DNA of 64,000 nucleotides from Paenibacillus sp. FSL R7-0337 (GCF_037969875.1 NZ_CP150218.1:6014001-6078000); one strand, 5' to 3'; counted from the stretch's first letter, positions 25,743 through 35,714 are shown. The notes: generated by a model not told the origin, from the sequence alone. Program-made: numbers and translations.

Positions 25743-26435
25743 CTACACCTGAAAACGATATCCCGCTCCCCACACGGTCTGAATATACTTCGGGTTGCCG
25801 GGGTCCGGCTCGATCTTATCGCGCAGCCTGTTGATATGGACAGCTACGGTAGCGTTATCGCCCATGGCATCGAAGCCCCAGATCCGTTCATACAGGGAAT
25901 CCCGGCTGAAAACGATGTCCGCATTGACAATCAGGAAGTGCAGCAGGTCGAATTCCTTCTTCTTCAGCTCCAGCTCCCGGCCATGCAGATAGGCTCTGTG
26001 CGATAAGGTATGAATGACGAACGGACCACTCTCGATCCGGCTCTCTGTGTTGCTGCCGCTCATGCCCTTAAGACGAGCATACTGAGCTAGATTGGATTTG
26101 ACCCGGGCCACTAGTTCACCTGGTGAAAAAGGCTTGACGATATAATCATCGGCCCCAAGCCCTAGTCCCCGGATCTTGTCGATGTCCTCCTGCTTGGCCG
26201 TGACCATAAGGATAGGAATGTCGAGCTGGCTCCGCAGCTTACGGCACACCGAGAATCCGTCTTCCCCAGGCAGCATCAGATCGAGCAGAATAAGCTGGAA
26301 TTCCTCTGATAGCGCCAGCTCCAGCCCGGTGATGCCATCCTCGGCAACCTCCACCGTGAAATCATTGATTTCCAGATAATCCCGCTCAATCGCTGCAATC
26401 GCACTGTCATCTTCAATGATTAATACTCTGGTCAT
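25743..26435 (-). CDS. OmpR/PhoB family response regulator
   Basis: A 230-residue regulator. The receiver domain (1-120) has the acidic pair in IIEDDS, the phospho-acceptor Asp in LILLDLMLPG, and Lys in IVKPFSPGE. The C-terminal winged helix (about 130-228) has the LTxKEFxLL-type text KKKEFDLLHFL and RLRDKIEPDPGNPKYIQTVWGAGYRF. It begins 2 bases after the histidine kinase stop, as the last gene of an ABC exporter operon, and probably adjusts that exporter's expression. Confidence 0.9.
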   Translation of the reverse strand: MTRVLIIEDDSAIAAIERDYLEINDFTVEVAEDGITGLELALSEEFQLILLDLMLPGEDGFSVCRKLRSQLDIPILMVTAKQEDIDKIRGLGLGADDYIVKPFSPGELVARVKSNLAQYARLKGMSGSNTESRIESGPFVIHTLSHRAYLHGRELELKKKEFDLLHFLIVNADIVFSRDSLYERIWGFDAMGDNATVAVHINRLRDKIEPDPGNPKYIQTVWGAGYRFQV

Positions 26436-26437
26436 GC

Positions 26438-27874
26438 TCAGGCCCCTTTGTTCGTAACTGGCAATTTGATAATGATGCGCAGCCCCCCTGCGGGGGAGAG
26501 CTCTGCGTGAATGCTTCCGCCCATCCGGCTGACGGCTTTGGCTGTGATTGCCAGCCCCAATCCGCTGCCCTTAGTCGGGTTATTGCGTGAAGGATCGCTG
26601 CGGTAGAATACATCGAACAGCTTATCCAGCGCTTCCTCGGGTACTCCGGGTCCGTTATCCTCTAAGCAGATCAGCATATGGGTACCCATTACCTTGGTAC
26701 GGATCGTGACCTGGACGCGTTCTTTATCTTTGTATTTCCAGCTATTCTCCAGAATGTTGAAGACCATGCTGCTGAACTGCGCGGGATCGGCGTAGATATA
26801 CACTTCCGCAGCCAGTGCGGCAATGACTACGTCCAGGCCCTTCTCTCTGTATTCTTCGGCAGTGACCTTGATTAAGGAGAAGAGCTCCTGATTAACCTCC
26901 AGCACCTCTGGTTCATAGGGATAATCGCCCAGATCCATTTTGGAGAAAAGAAAGATTTTGCCGACCATCCGGTCAATATCCTCCGCCTTGTTCTTGATCA
27001 TGGTGATATATTTCTTCTGCGATTCAGGTGTTGAGGCCACTCCATCCAGCAGTCCTTCCGAATATGCGCGGACAGAGGTCAGCGGGGAACGGAGGTCATG
27101 CGATATCCCGGCCAGCAGCTCCTTGCGGCTCTCCTCCTGCCTCTGGATCAGGCGCTGGGATTCCTTGAGGCGGATAGCCATATCATTGAAATCCTCACAG
27201 ACAGAAGCGAATTCATCCTTGTTCCCGTACTCGATTCTGACATCCAGATTGCCGTCCCGGATCTGATGCACCCCGTCTACCAGTGTATCCAGAGGCTGCT
27301 TAATCCGCTTGAATACAAATCGGGTAAGAAATTGATTCGTTACAAAAACCGCAGAGATGATGCCCAGGGTCACCAGAATAAGGAAGGTTGCCATAGCCGG
27401 AGTCACTTGTCCGTCTGTATCATCAGTGGCCGTACCGATAATGCTCACCGTATATGCCCGGCCCTCAGCCTGTATCTGCTCCGTATAGACCTCTTTATTG
27501 GCCAAGGAAGCGAATCCTTGTCCATCCATGGCGCTGACGATCTGCAGCAGCTTCTCTGTCTCCGGGGTTTCGTGAAGATTGAAGCGGATCAGATTCTTCT
27601 CTGAATCGTAGATAACCAGACTCATATCCGCCGGCTTCAATATGGCTTGGATCTGCTGGCGGATCTCTTCCTGCTTCGGTTCTCCTTTGCCCTCCAGCAG
27701 CTTGGCGGATAGCTGGACCAGATCATCATATCCGTTATAGAACGGACCTTGCTTATCATGCTTCGATACCATGAACTGAAGCGAGATTCCCACATAAGCG
27801 ATAATTAGGGAAATACATACGGGGATTACAATCATCAGGATATTAGAGATGAATAGGCGCCGCTTAATGGTCAT
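26438..27874 (-). CDS. Sensor histidine kinase
   Basis: A 478-residue membrane kinase. Membrane segments lie at about residues 6-34 and 158-182 and enclose an extracytoplasmic sensor of about 120 residues. HAMP spans about 183-236 (FKRIKQPLDTLVDGVHQI). The phospho-acceptor His is in ISHDLRSPLTSV. The ATPase domain shows the N box FNILENSWKYKD, DNGPGVP, and GSGLGLAITAKAV. AGGAAGG precedes the ATG at 27874. Its gene follows the permease by 70 bases and is paired with the response regulator downstream. Confidence 0.9.
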   Translation of the reverse strand: MTIKRRLFISNILMIVIPVCISLIIAYVGISLQFMVSKHDKQGPFYNGYDDLVQLSAKLLEGKGEPKQEEIRQQIQAILKPADMSLVIYDSEKNLIRFNLHETPETEKLLQIVSAMDGQGFASLANKEVYTEQIQAEGRAYTVSIIGTATDDTDGQVTPAMATFLILVTLGIISAVFVTNQFLTRFVFKRIKQPLDTLVDGVHQIRDGNLDVRIEYGNKDEFASVCEDFNDMAIRLKESQRLIQRQEESRKELLAGISHDLRSPLTSVRAYSEGLLDGVASTPESQKKYITMIKNKAEDIDRMVGKIFLFSKMDLGDYPYEPEVLEVNQELFSLIKVTAEEYREKGLDVVIAALAAEVYIYADPAQFSSMVFNILENSWKYKDKERVQVTIRTKVMGTHMLICLEDNGPGVPEEALDKLFDVFYRSDPSRNNPTKGSGLGLAITAKAVSRMGGSIHAELSPAGGLRIIIKLPVTNKGA

Positions 27875-27944
27875 ACCCGGTTCCTTCCTGCAGACAATTT
27901 ATCGTACCGTTTCTTCCATCATAACATTCGTTGCAGCAGCACGG

Positions 27945-29117
27945 CTAATCGGTGCGCAGGGCGTAGATCGGCCGGAGTCTGGCTGCTTTATTGGCGGGCA
28001 GGAGGCCGAAGAATACGCCGATAAAGAGTGAGAACAGGAAGGAGATTGTAACCATATTCCAGGCATAGCCCACCTTCAGTACGGTCGATTGGCCGACCAG
28101 CCAGGTCAGACCTAAGCCTGCTCCAATCCCGATGATTCCGCCCAGGGTGCTGAGTACAACCGACTCAATGATGAATTGCAGCAGGATATCGATTCTTTTG
28201 GCGCCAATCGCCTTGCGTATGCCGATCTCCCGGGTGCGTTCGTTCACCGAGATAATCATAATGTTCATAATGCCGATACCGCCGACGAAGAGGGAGATTC
28301 CGGCGATCCCAGCGAGGGCAAGGGACAGGGTGCCGGAGGTTTTCTTCAGCGTATCCAGCATCTGTTTGGAATCGAAGATGCTGTAAGAATCCTTGGCGTG
28401 CAGGAATTTCTTGTCGAGGATCTGTCCGACTGCGGCCTTCACAGGCGCCACTTCCTTGTCGCTTAAGGCGGTGACGGCAAAAGTCTGGATACCCTTGCTC
28501 TGCAGCAGCCGCTCAGCGGAAGCCAAGGGGATGAGAATCTTCTTATCGTTGGATTCGCTGAGTGAGGTTCCCTTCGCCTGGAGCAAGCCTACAATCTGGA
28601 AGGAGGTACCATTCAGCTGGATCTCACGGCCCACCGGATTGTCGGTCCCGAACAGCTTCTTCGCCGTTTCGGTTCCTATCAGGGCCGTCTTCTGCCGGTA
28701 TTCGTTGTCCATATCCAGCAGGAAGCGGCCGGACTGCACATGAAAGTTCTGTACTTTCTCATAGCTCGGTGTGATGCCTTCAAGCGAGACATTGGTATGG
28801 ACGTTACGATATTTGGCGGTTACATTGCTGCTGATCGTAGGTGATACCTGATCCACCCCGGGAATCCGGGTGAATGCGGCAACCTCCTCAGTTGTGAGGG
28901 AAGTGACTGCCCCCCGTCCGGTAATCATGACCGTCAGCTGATTCGTGCCAAGATCACTGAATTGGCTGGTGATCTGACCCGTAACTCCCTGCCCGACCGA
29001 GACCAGCAGGATGACTGAGGATACTCCGATAATGATGCCCAGCATGGTGAGGAAGGAACGGACCTTATTGCCGACGATACTCATTACCGCCATTCGGATA
29101 CTCTGGGCAAGAATCAT
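27945..29117 (-). CDS. MacB/YknZ-like ABC transporter permease
   Basis: A 390-residue FtsX-type permease. The first membrane segment is at about residues 18-42, then a large extracytoplasmic MacB_PCD domain of about 215 residues, then three membrane segments near the C-terminus (ALAGIAGISLFVGGIGIMNIMI, VVLSTLGGIIGIGAGLGLTW, VTISFLFSLFIGVFFGLLP). NERTREIGIRKAIGAKR is the conserved cytoplasmic coupling helix. The start overlaps the ATPase stop by 4 bases. With the adaptor and ATPase it forms a mechanotransmission-type exporter for peptides or lipophilic drugs. Confidence 0.85.
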   Translation of the reverse strand: MILAQSIRMAVMSIVGNKVRSFLTMLGIIIGVSSVILLVSVGQGVTGQITSQFSDLGTNQLTVMITGRGAVTSLTTEEVAAFTRIPGVDQVSPTISSNVTAKYRNVHTNVSLEGITPSYEKVQNFHVQSGRFLLDMDNEYRQKTALIGTETAKKLFGTDNPVGREIQLNGTSFQIVGLLQAKGTSLSESNDKKILIPLASAERLLQSKGIQTFAVTALSDKEVAPVKAAVGQILDKKFLHAKDSYSIFDSKQMLDTLKKTSGTLSLALAGIAGISLFVGGIGIMNIMIISVNERTREIGIRKAIGAKRIDILLQFIIESVVLSTLGGIIGIGAGLGLTWLVGQSTVLKVGYAWNMVTISFLFSLFIGVFFGLLPANKAARLRPIYALRTD

Positions 29118-29809
29118 TGGTCATTTCTCCGATCTTCGACCAGGTGGCCATCCTGAATCCGGATGACCCGCTTCGCTTGTTCCGCAATGCCCAGGTCATG
29201 TGTGATGACAATAATGGTATGTCCCTGTTCATTCAGTCTTTTGATCATGTGCATGACCTCTTCTCCAGTCTTGGAATCGAGTGCACCGGTAGGCTCATCT
29301 GCCAGTAGAATAGGAGGATTGCCGGCAAGTGCTCTGGCGATGGCGACCCGCTGCTGCTGGCCCCCGGACAGCTCGCTCGGACGGTGGTGCATCCGCTCAT
29401 GGAGGCCGACCTTCTCCAGGGCAGCAGCGGCCAGCGTTCTTCGCTCCCGTTGTGACAAGCCCCGGTAGACCAGGGGCAGTTCGACATTCTGGACAGCGGA
29501 TAACTTAGGGAGCAGGTTGAAGTTTTGGAAGATGAAGCCTATTTTCTCATTGCGGATCCGGGCCAGCCGGTTATCGGATAATCTGCGGACATCCTGTCCA
29601 TCCAGAGAATAGCTCCCTTCATTCGGGATATCCAGGCAGCCGATCATGTTCATCAAGGTGGATTTTCCAGATCCGGACGGGCCGATAATGGCAACGAATT
29701 CGCCATGGTGGATCTCAAAAGAGATATCCTTGAGCACGGTCATCTGTTCCTTAGCCATCATGTATCCGTGGACCATATGCTCAATCCTTATCAGGGGCTC
29801 TGTGTTCAT
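29114..29809 (-). CDS. MacB/YknY-like ABC transporter ATP-binding protein
   Basis: A 231-residue LolD/MacB-class ATPase. Walker A is GPSGSGKST, the Q-loop is in FIFQNFNLL, the signature is LSGGQQQR, Walker B is ILLADEPTGALDSKTG, and the switch His is in IVITHDLG. It overlaps both neighbours by 4 bases, so it is co-translated with the adaptor and the permease. Confidence 0.9.
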   Translation of the reverse strand: MNTEPLIRIEHMVHGYMMAKEQMTVLKDISFEIHHGEFVAIIGPSGSGKSTLMNMIGCLDIPNEGSYSLDGQDVRRLSDNRLARIRNEKIGFIFQNFNLLPKLSAVQNVELPLVYRGLSQRERRTLAAAALEKVGLHERMHHRPSELSGGQQQRVAIARALAGNPPILLADEPTGALDSKTGEEVMHMIKRLNEQGHTIIVITHDLGIAEQAKRVIRIQDGHLVEDRRNDQ

Positions 29810-31011
29810 TGGGGACCTCCTCCGGAACCGCCACCGCCACCGCTGTTGTCGAAGCCACCCTCGTCACCACCGCCCATATCGAATAGACCCGGAGCTGCGG
29901 GAGCAGGCGTACTGGCAGCAATAATGGTCGGGACAATGACCTGTTCCCCTTCGCGCAGACCACTGACAATTTCGATCCGGCTCTCATCATGCACACCTAC
30001 AGTGACAGGCTTCAGCTGAACGGGCGGAGGTGCGGCAGGGCTTCCAGTGGCGGAGCTGCCCTTGGGCGAGGGGGTCTGCTCCGGCACGGAGTCCTGCACT
30101 TGAACATAATACTTGTTGTCCTTTTGGGTCACAGACTCAATGGGAAGCAGCAGAACCTGGTTCTTCTCTTCAATAGTAACGACTCCTTGTGCTGACATAC
30201 CGGCTCTGGCTCCGGTTGCGTCCGTGAGCAGAAGTGTCACTTCAAAGACGGATACGCCATTAGTGACCGTTCCTTCATCCGCAATCCGCGTGACCTTGGC
30301 CGGATAGGCCTTAGCGGGCAGGGCATCCATTTTAATGACTGCGGGCATCCCCGGCTTAATCTTGGGGATGTCCAGCTCGTCAATTTTAATCGTAGTGCTT
30401 AAGTGCTTGTAGTCTGTTATGGAGAAGACTTCGGCTCCTTTCGTCACCATTCCGCCTGAGGAGCTGCTGATCTTGGTAATCGTTCCATCCATCGGCGCTG
30501 TCAGGGAAGCGGGCGGGATATGATCCTTATTGAGTGCTGCAAGCTCGGTCAATGTGGCTGTAATGGTGTCCTTGGTTCTCTCAATGGCCAGCTTCGCCGC
30601 ATCAATGTCTGTTAAGGCAGCACCGTCCATGATTAGCTTCTTGTACTGGTCTTGTTTCTCCAGCAGGTCATTCTGCGATTGCTTGAGCGTATTCTGCTGG
30701 ATTCTTACGTTACTGGCTACATTGGCTCCCTCATAAGTCAGCAGGACCTGACCCTTCTTGACTAGTTCATTCTCCTTAACGAGAACCTTGGCTACATTTC
30801 CTGTGTCCCTGGCATAGACAATCGTAGTATTCGTGGCCTTCACAGTGCCGGAGCCTTTGACGGTTACAGATATATCGCCCTTGGTCACTACAGTAGTCTG
30901 AGCAGCAGGAGGGCTGTCCTGCGTGCTCTTATCCGGCCATAAGCTATAGACAACAATTCCAGCAGTGACAATGACTGCGGCTGACAGTCCTAAGGTTTTT
31001 TTGACGTTCAT
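29806..31011 (-). CDS. Efflux adaptor subunit (MacA/YknX/HlyD-like)
   Basis: A 401-residue membrane-anchored adaptor. The N-terminal anchor is at residues 6-25 (LGLSAAVIVTAGIVVYSLW). A lipoyl-like half (VTVKGSGTVKATNTTIVYARD), a helical hairpin at about 105-170, the other lipoyl half (SLTAPMDGTITKIS) and a beta-barrel domain follow. The tail after residue 375 is Gly/Asp/Asn-rich low complexity. Such adaptors link exporter permeases to the wall space or present substrate. GGAGG lies before the ATG. The upstream gene overlaps by 4 bases. Confidence 0.85.
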   Translation of the reverse strand: MNVKKTLGLSAAVIVTAGIVVYSLWPDKSTQDSPPAAQTTVVTKGDISVTVKGSGTVKATNTTIVYARDTGNVAKVLVKENELVKKGQVLLTYEGANVASNVRIQQNTLKQSQNDLLEKQDQYKKLIMDGAALTDIDAAKLAIERTKDTITATLTELAALNKDHIPPASLTAPMDGTITKISSSSGGMVTKGAEVFSITDYKHLSTTIKIDELDIPKIKPGMPAVIKMDALPAKAYPAKVTRIADEGTVTNGVSVFEVTLLLTDATGARAGMSAQGVVTIEEKNQVLLLPIESVTQKDNKYYVQVQDSVPEQTPSPKGSSATGSPAAPPPVQLKPVTVGVHDESRIEIVSGLREGEQVIVPTIIAASTPAPAAPGLFDMGGGDEGGFDNSGGGGGSGGGPQ

Positions 31012-33566
31012 AGCGATCCTCCGGGATCTGGATTTGCCGCGTTTTTCGGGGCAGTGGTGGTCTCAGGGGCTTTGGCCGCAGGGGTGTAAGTCAGGCTGTA
31101 GCTCTGGCTGCCCAAGAGAATCCGCTCTCCCTGGAACTCGTCATAGAGCGTGACGAGGAATTTGCCGCTGCGGAGCGTTTTATAGGCATTGCTTGTAAGA
31201 GTCATGGAATATGTCAGGAATTTCCCTGTCACCAGATCCGTCCCGGGCACCAGCGTTCTCTCCTGAGTCTGGCCGAGAGGATCGGTAAGCTGCACGACCA
31301 GCTTATGCGCATTAGCGCCCATATCATATTGGTTGTCCTTAGCAAGCGTATACGTCAGATTGACACTCAGCGTATCCTGGCCCTCGGACACAGCACCTGT
31401 GGCCTGAGTAACCGTAAACGTATAAGGGAACAATGGCACTCCGCTACCCAGAGTGACTAGTGCAGCCGGAGTCTGAATATTAAGGGCGAGTGCCTTAGGA
31501 TTAATATAGGCGGTTGGCGTTCCGTCCGGCGCTGTCAGTTTGTTCTCGCTAACCCCTTCTCCCGCGAAAAGCGTCAGCTGCGAGGCGTCGACGCTTGCAG
31601 GCAGCTTGCTCCAAATACTGACCAGACTCTTGCCCTTGGGCCCGGCCGCCTGTGCAGATTGACTGACTTCTGCCTCATAATAGGTATTGTCCGGTGTCTT
31701 ATAATAAGCTACTAGTCTGGACAGCTCTGCCCTCCGGGTTTCAAGACTGCTCACCTCAAGCTCAGTATATAGAATGTTCTGGCTTGCTCCGGGATAGAGG
31801 AGGGTCCGGCGTTCTTTAACCTCCGCCCGCTTGCCTGCAGTATCGATCTTGAAGGTGGCGTTATCGCCTGCGGCAGACATACCCTGAACAACTAGCTGTG
31901 TTTTCAGGGAGAGGAACGGCTCTGTGGTGTCGCCTGTCCCGCTATTTAGTCCGATACGGAGCTGGTCCAGAGATTGCTCATAGGGGAGCTTGCCGATCAC
32001 ATAATACACAGCGCTTGCTCCTGCGGCTAGCTGCTGGCTGGAGGCCGCTGCGACGACTTGAACCGGAGCGTCCAAGGCAGTCTGCCCTGCGTGGATGGTC
32101 CCTGTAAGAGCAGGGAGGGTCACTGCCGCATCCCTGACATTACGGATACGAATGGTGCCGACAAGCAAATCCTCAGTTGTCCACGGCATACGCTGCACTG
32201 ACTCCAGTACGGCACCGAAGGTTCCGAAGCTGTTATCCAGAATGTACTCCGAAGCAACGGAGTTGGTCGTCTCTAAGGAATAGGGAATCTTGTACATAGC
32301 TGTAGGGAAGATTATCTTGCCTTCTGCGGCGGGCTCTACCATCTGGAGCTTCAGCGTATTCTGGTTTACATTCAGCGGCACTTCGGCTGAGAATTGCAGG
32401 ATCTTCTCCTCAAGCGGCTTCAAGGTGAGGCTGGCCAGCGCTTTGCTGTTGACCGGGAAGGAGTAGCCCTCCTTGGCGGTTACAGATAATTCATAGGCTG
32501 GCAGAGTAACCGCCTTGTTGCCGGCATTCCTGATCCGCAGCTTAAGTGTCCACAGTGCCTTCTCGCCTGTCGAGGATACGGAAGCCTGCTTCAGCTGGGT
32601 CTCAATAGTATTGCTGCTCATCCCGAATTTCTTCAGTGCGTAAGCATTCACCTCAAGACTTGGATAGCTTGCTTCCGGGAGACGGAAGGAGACTACCGGC
32701 AGATCCGCCTTCAGCCCTGCATTCTCCCCTGTGATCAGCAGCGACATGCGGGTGGTCGGTATGTAAGCCGGGAGCTCCGCCAGATACAAGATCTTCTTAT
32801 TCTCACCGGATTGTACCTTGAAATCGCGGCTGGCACTGTCAAGCGTCAGCTCAAACGCGGAGCCGCCGGAGGATTCGAGGAATACCCGGAGGCCGGGTGC
32901 AGTGAGTACCTTGGCCCCTTGATTCGTCAGGCTTAGAGCAACTTTGGCATAGATTTTATTATTGAAACTAAAGATTTGCAGGCTCTCGGGCTTCAGGCTA
33001 ACCGGAAGGTTGCTGATCGTAAGCTGCTTGCTTAGACCCTGCTGCACATAAGGGGTATAAGCGGCCGGGACTGTGAAGCTGCCCAGCTTCTTCTGGTAAT
33101 CAGAGCCGCTGAAGTCGAAGCCGAACAGCGAGATGGAGAGGCCTTGAAGTGAAGCCGTCTTGCTGACGTTTACATAGTAGGTGACGGTTAGCTGTTCCTT
33201 GGAGGGAACCTCCAGTTTGGTTTTATCCTCGGGAATGGGGCTGCTCTTCAGTGATGCTCCCGCCGGGGTGGTAATCTTGGAAAAGACGTTGAACAGCTTA
33301 AAGGTGCTGCTGCTTGTATTGCTGTACACCAGGGTATAGGTCAGACTGTTGCCGCCATCAGCCTTGGCTAATTGCACATCGGTCAGTCTCACGCTGACTC
33401 CGGTCCCCAAAGTAACCTGCGGTAATTGTGCCAAGGTGCTGGTATTCTGCTGCTGCGTCTTATTTGCCGTAACGCTGCTTGGCGCCGCAGATGCGGATAA
33501 CGCCAGGTGCGTATTTGCAATAATCATCCCTAATACCAGAGCGGCACAGGTACGGTGATTCTTCAT
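31008..33566 (-). CDS. Large secreted protein of the MacAB-like operon, unknown family
   Basis: An 852-residue exported protein, first gene of the exporter operon. Residues 1-28 are a signal peptide ending ALSASAAPS. The rest is beta-rich and reads as about six repeated modules, each with a Y-x-L or T-x-T-Y pattern ahead of a hydrophobic strand pair and a T-P/V-P turn, reminiscent of Ig- or CARDB-like folds; no specific family is recognised. No transmembrane anchor or sortase motif is visible. The ATG at 33566 has GGGAGG upstream and is preferred over the open frame to 33584. Its co-transcription with adaptor, ATPase, permease and a two-component system suggests it is a partner or substrate-binding part of the machine. 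Confidence 0.65.
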   Translation of the reverse strand: MKNHRTCAALVLGMIIANTHLALSASAAPSSVTANKTQQQNTSTLAQLPQVTLGTGVSVRLTDVQLAKADGGNSLTYTLVYSNTSSSTFKLFNVFSKITTPAGASLKSSPIPEDKTKLEVPSKEQLTVTYYVNVSKTASLQGLSISLFGFDFSGSDYQKKLGSFTVPAAYTPYVQQGLSKQLTISNLPVSLKPESLQIFSFNNKIYAKVALSLTNQGAKVLTAPGLRVFLESSGGSAFELTLDSASRDFKVQSGENKKILYLAELPAYIPTTRMSLLITGENAGLKADLPVVSFRLPEASYPSLEVNAYALKKFGMSSNTIETQLKQASVSSTGEKALWTLKLRIRNAGNKAVTLPAYELSVTAKEGYSFPVNSKALASLTLKPLEEKILQFSAEVPLNVNQNTLKLQMVEPAAEGKIIFPTAMYKIPYSLETTNSVASEYILDNSFGTFGAVLESVQRMPWTTEDLLVGTIRIRNVRDAAVTLPALTGTIHAGQTALDAPVQVVAAASSQQLAAGASAVYYVIGKLPYEQSLDQLRIGLNSGTGDTTEPFLSLKTQLVVQGMSAAGDNATFKIDTAGKRAEVKERRTLLYPGASQNILYTELEVSSLETRRAELSRLVAYYKTPDNTYYEAEVSQSAQAAGPKGKSLVSIWSKLPASVDASQLTLFAGEGVSENKLTAPDGTPTAYINPKALALNIQTPAALVTLGSGVPLFPYTFTVTQATGAVSEGQDTLSVNLTYTLAKDNQYDMGANAHKLVVQLTDPLGQTQERTLVPGTDLVTGKFLTYSMTLTSNAYKTLRSGKFLVTLYDEFQGERILLGSQSYSLTYTPAAKAPETTTAPKNAANPDPGGSL

Positions 33567-33862
33567 TTCATTCCCTCCCAACATTCATCATCTGATTGAC
33601 GGCTTAAGGCAGCCGCTAGAAGATGTTTCCTATCTTACGGGAAAGGATTAACACAGGGATAAATAAACGGGGGGAGAAGCAGGGGAAAAGATAAATAGGA
33701 GTTAAACTTTTTATAAACTGCCGGCCCCTATGCGAGTCTGTGCTACCTCTGCGGACTGTAGCTTCATTATGAAGAGTGGCTTGGAGCAGGCTGACAGAAC
33801 ACTGGAGGATCATTATAATAGTAGAAACATAAAAGCCGGCAAGCCGGAATAGGAGGATCGGG

Positions 33863-34672
33863 ATGGAACAGACATGGAATAAATTCAGCTGGATAGGCAG
33901 TGAGGAGTTGTATCTGGATCATCCGGCAACATCGAGAATGAACAGGATGATTATCGGCCGGTACGGCGGGAATACAGCGGCAGGTGCCGATAAGAATGAA
34001 GATGGTGTATATGTATTAAGCGAGCCGGATGGCGGCTGGGAGTTCGCGATGCTCCTGGATGCGCACCATACGGCGGAAAGTGCTGAACTGCTGGTCCGCA
34101 CGATCAACGGTGAGGCAGGTGAAATCATCAGGCTGCTGTCGCTGCCGGTTCAGCAGGCTTTCCGGGAACTGGAGGCTCATTTGCTGTCTATTTTTCAGTC
34201 TGAGGCGTTTCTCGGCCAGTGTAGGCAGTTAACGGGAGAGACGGCGTGTCTGTTCTGTGTGCGGATGGAGAATTACCTCTGGTGGTTCTCGGTGGGGGAT
34301 AATTCGCTGTATCTGCTGCATCCCGAGCTGGCGGCCCGCGGGCAGTATGCGCTAGGACAGCGCAATTACTACGAATGGATCGGCTTCGTCAACACCTTCG
34401 CCCAGCCCGTGGCCTGTTACTCCTCCGGCATCCGCGAGCTGCGGCAGGGCCGCAACGTCATCGTGATGACCACAGACGGCCTACTAGAGGTGGGGGCAAG
34501 ACTGCTGGAGGACCCGCGCAGGCTGTATGAAGCTTTTACGGGTAGAGAGGATCTGGAGGAATGTGTGGCGGAAGTATTGACGGGGGTGCATGAACAGCTT
34601 GGGCGGGACAGCGCAACGGTGGTGGCCTGGAGCTATGATAATGACAAGGCGGGTGCGATGCCTAGTGATTAG
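33863..34672 (+). CDS. PP2C-like protein phosphatase
   Basis: A 269-residue cytoplasmic protein with PP2C (SpoIIE/PPM) features. These are GADKNEDGVYV (first metal Asp), MLLDAHH in place of the usual DGHGG-type motif, the core VGDNSLYLL, IVMTTDGLLEVG and the terminal DSATVVAWSY. One glycine of the DGxxG motif is replaced by His, so activity is not certain. AGGAGG precedes the ATG. It is divergent from the exporter operon and 138 bases before sigK. A role in sporulation or stress signalling is possible only by position. Confidence 0.65.
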   Translation: MEQTWNKFSWIGSEELYLDHPATSRMNRMIIGRYGGNTAAGADKNEDGVYVLSEPDGGWEFAMLLDAHHTAESAELLVRTINGEAGEIIRLLSLPVQQAFRELEAHLLSIFQSEAFLGQCRQLTGETACLFCVRMENYLWWFSVGDNSLYLLHPELAARGQYALGQRNYYEWIGFVNTFAQPVACYSSGIRELRQGRNVIVMTTDGLLEVGARLLEDPRRLYEAFTGREDLEECVAEVLTGVHEQLGRDSATVVAWSYDNDKAGAMPSD

Positions 34673-34810
34673 GCGGATGTAAGCGGCCTGTACCTATTTT
34701 CCCCGTACATGCACTTCTAGGCACCTACCCACATACAATAAAAGGACCATGAACCCGTTGTTCTCCTAACTGATCGGTTTCATTGTACATGTGCGGGAGG
34801 TGTCGCCAAG

Positions 34811-35512
34811 TTGCCTGGAATCATAAGCACGATTGCGCTGCTGATCAAAGAACTGACGCTGCTGGTATCTTACGTAAGGAACAACGCTTTTCCCCAGCCT
34901 CTATCGGAGCAGGACGAGAGCAAATACTTAGGCATGATGGCCGAGGGAGACGCCAAGGCACGGAACCTGCTGATCGAGCATAACCTGCGGCTGGTTGCCC
35001 ATATAGTGAAGAAATTCGACAACACCGGCGAAGACATGGAGGACCTCATCTCCATCGGCACCATCGGGCTGATCAAGGCCATCGAGAGCTACCGCCCGAA
35101 CAAGGGCACGAAGCTTGCAACTTTTGCTGCCCGTTGTATCGAGAATGAGATCCTGATGCACCTCCGGTCGCTGAAAAAAACCCGCAAAGACGTATCCCTC
35201 CACGATCCGATCGGAACGGATAAGGAAGGCAATGAGATCACCCTGATCGATATCCTCGGCTCTGAGGCGGATGATGTAATTAAAGAGGTCGATCTGAAGA
35301 TTGAGAAGAGCAAGATCTATCGGAATCTGGATATATTAGACGATCGGGAAAAGGAAGTCGTTGTCGGGCGCTTCGGCCTGGACACAGGCGGGGAGGAGCG
35401 GACACAGCGGGAGATTGCGAAGGAGCTGGGGATCTCGCGGAGCTATGTGTCGCGGATAGAGAAGAGGGCGCTCATGAAGCTGTATCATGAGTTTTATAAG
35501 GTGAAGCGGTAA
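34811..35512 (+). CDS. sigK: Sporulation sigma factor SigK (pro-form, uninterrupted)
   Basis: A 233-residue sigma-70 factor closely matching B. subtilis pro-sigma-K. The hydrophobic pro-sequence is at residues 1-22 (IISTIALLIKELTLLVSYV). Region 2 includes LIEHNLRLVAHIVKKF and EDLISIGTIGLIKAIESY, and region 4 includes TQREIAKELGISRSYVSRIEKRAL. The start is TTG 34811 with GGGAGGTGT upstream. The gene is continuous, so no skin-type element interrupts it. It drives late mother-cell sporulation genes after proteolytic activation at the forespore membrane. Confidence 0.95.
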   Translation: MPGIISTIALLIKELTLLVSYVRNNAFPQPLSEQDESKYLGMMAEGDAKARNLLIEHNLRLVAHIVKKFDNTGEDMEDLISIGTIGLIKAIESYRPNKGTKLATFAARCIENEILMHLRSLKKTRKDVSLHDPIGTDKEGNEITLIDILGSEADDVIKEVDLKIEKSKIYRNLDILDDREKEVVVGRFGLDTGGEERTQREIAKELGISRSYVSRIEKRALMKLYHEFYKVKR

Positions 35513-35529
35513 ATATTGTCTACATTGGT

Positions 35530-35590
35530 ATCTATCCAGAAGTCCGATCTTTATTGAGTCGTCCCTAGATAGATCCTTTTTTTGTTTTGT
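35530..35590 (+). terminator. Weak terminator candidate after sigK
   Basis: ATCTATC (35530-35536) pairs with GATAGAT (35568-35574) across a 31-base loop, followed by CC and a run of T. The stem is short and AT-rich, so the call is tentative. Confidence 0.35.
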
Positions 35591-35714
35591 GATTATCGAA
35601 TAAAGCTTTAAATAAAAGTAGGGCTGTTACCATTGGAGTATAATACTTTTTGATTTTAAGTCTTTGTAGGGAAGCGCTTGATAATAAAATAATAGGCCTG
35701 TTTAAAATGCTTTA

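Noticed and set aside
34811..35512. Possible skin-type interruption of sigK
   Set aside because: All sigma regions are in one continuous frame.
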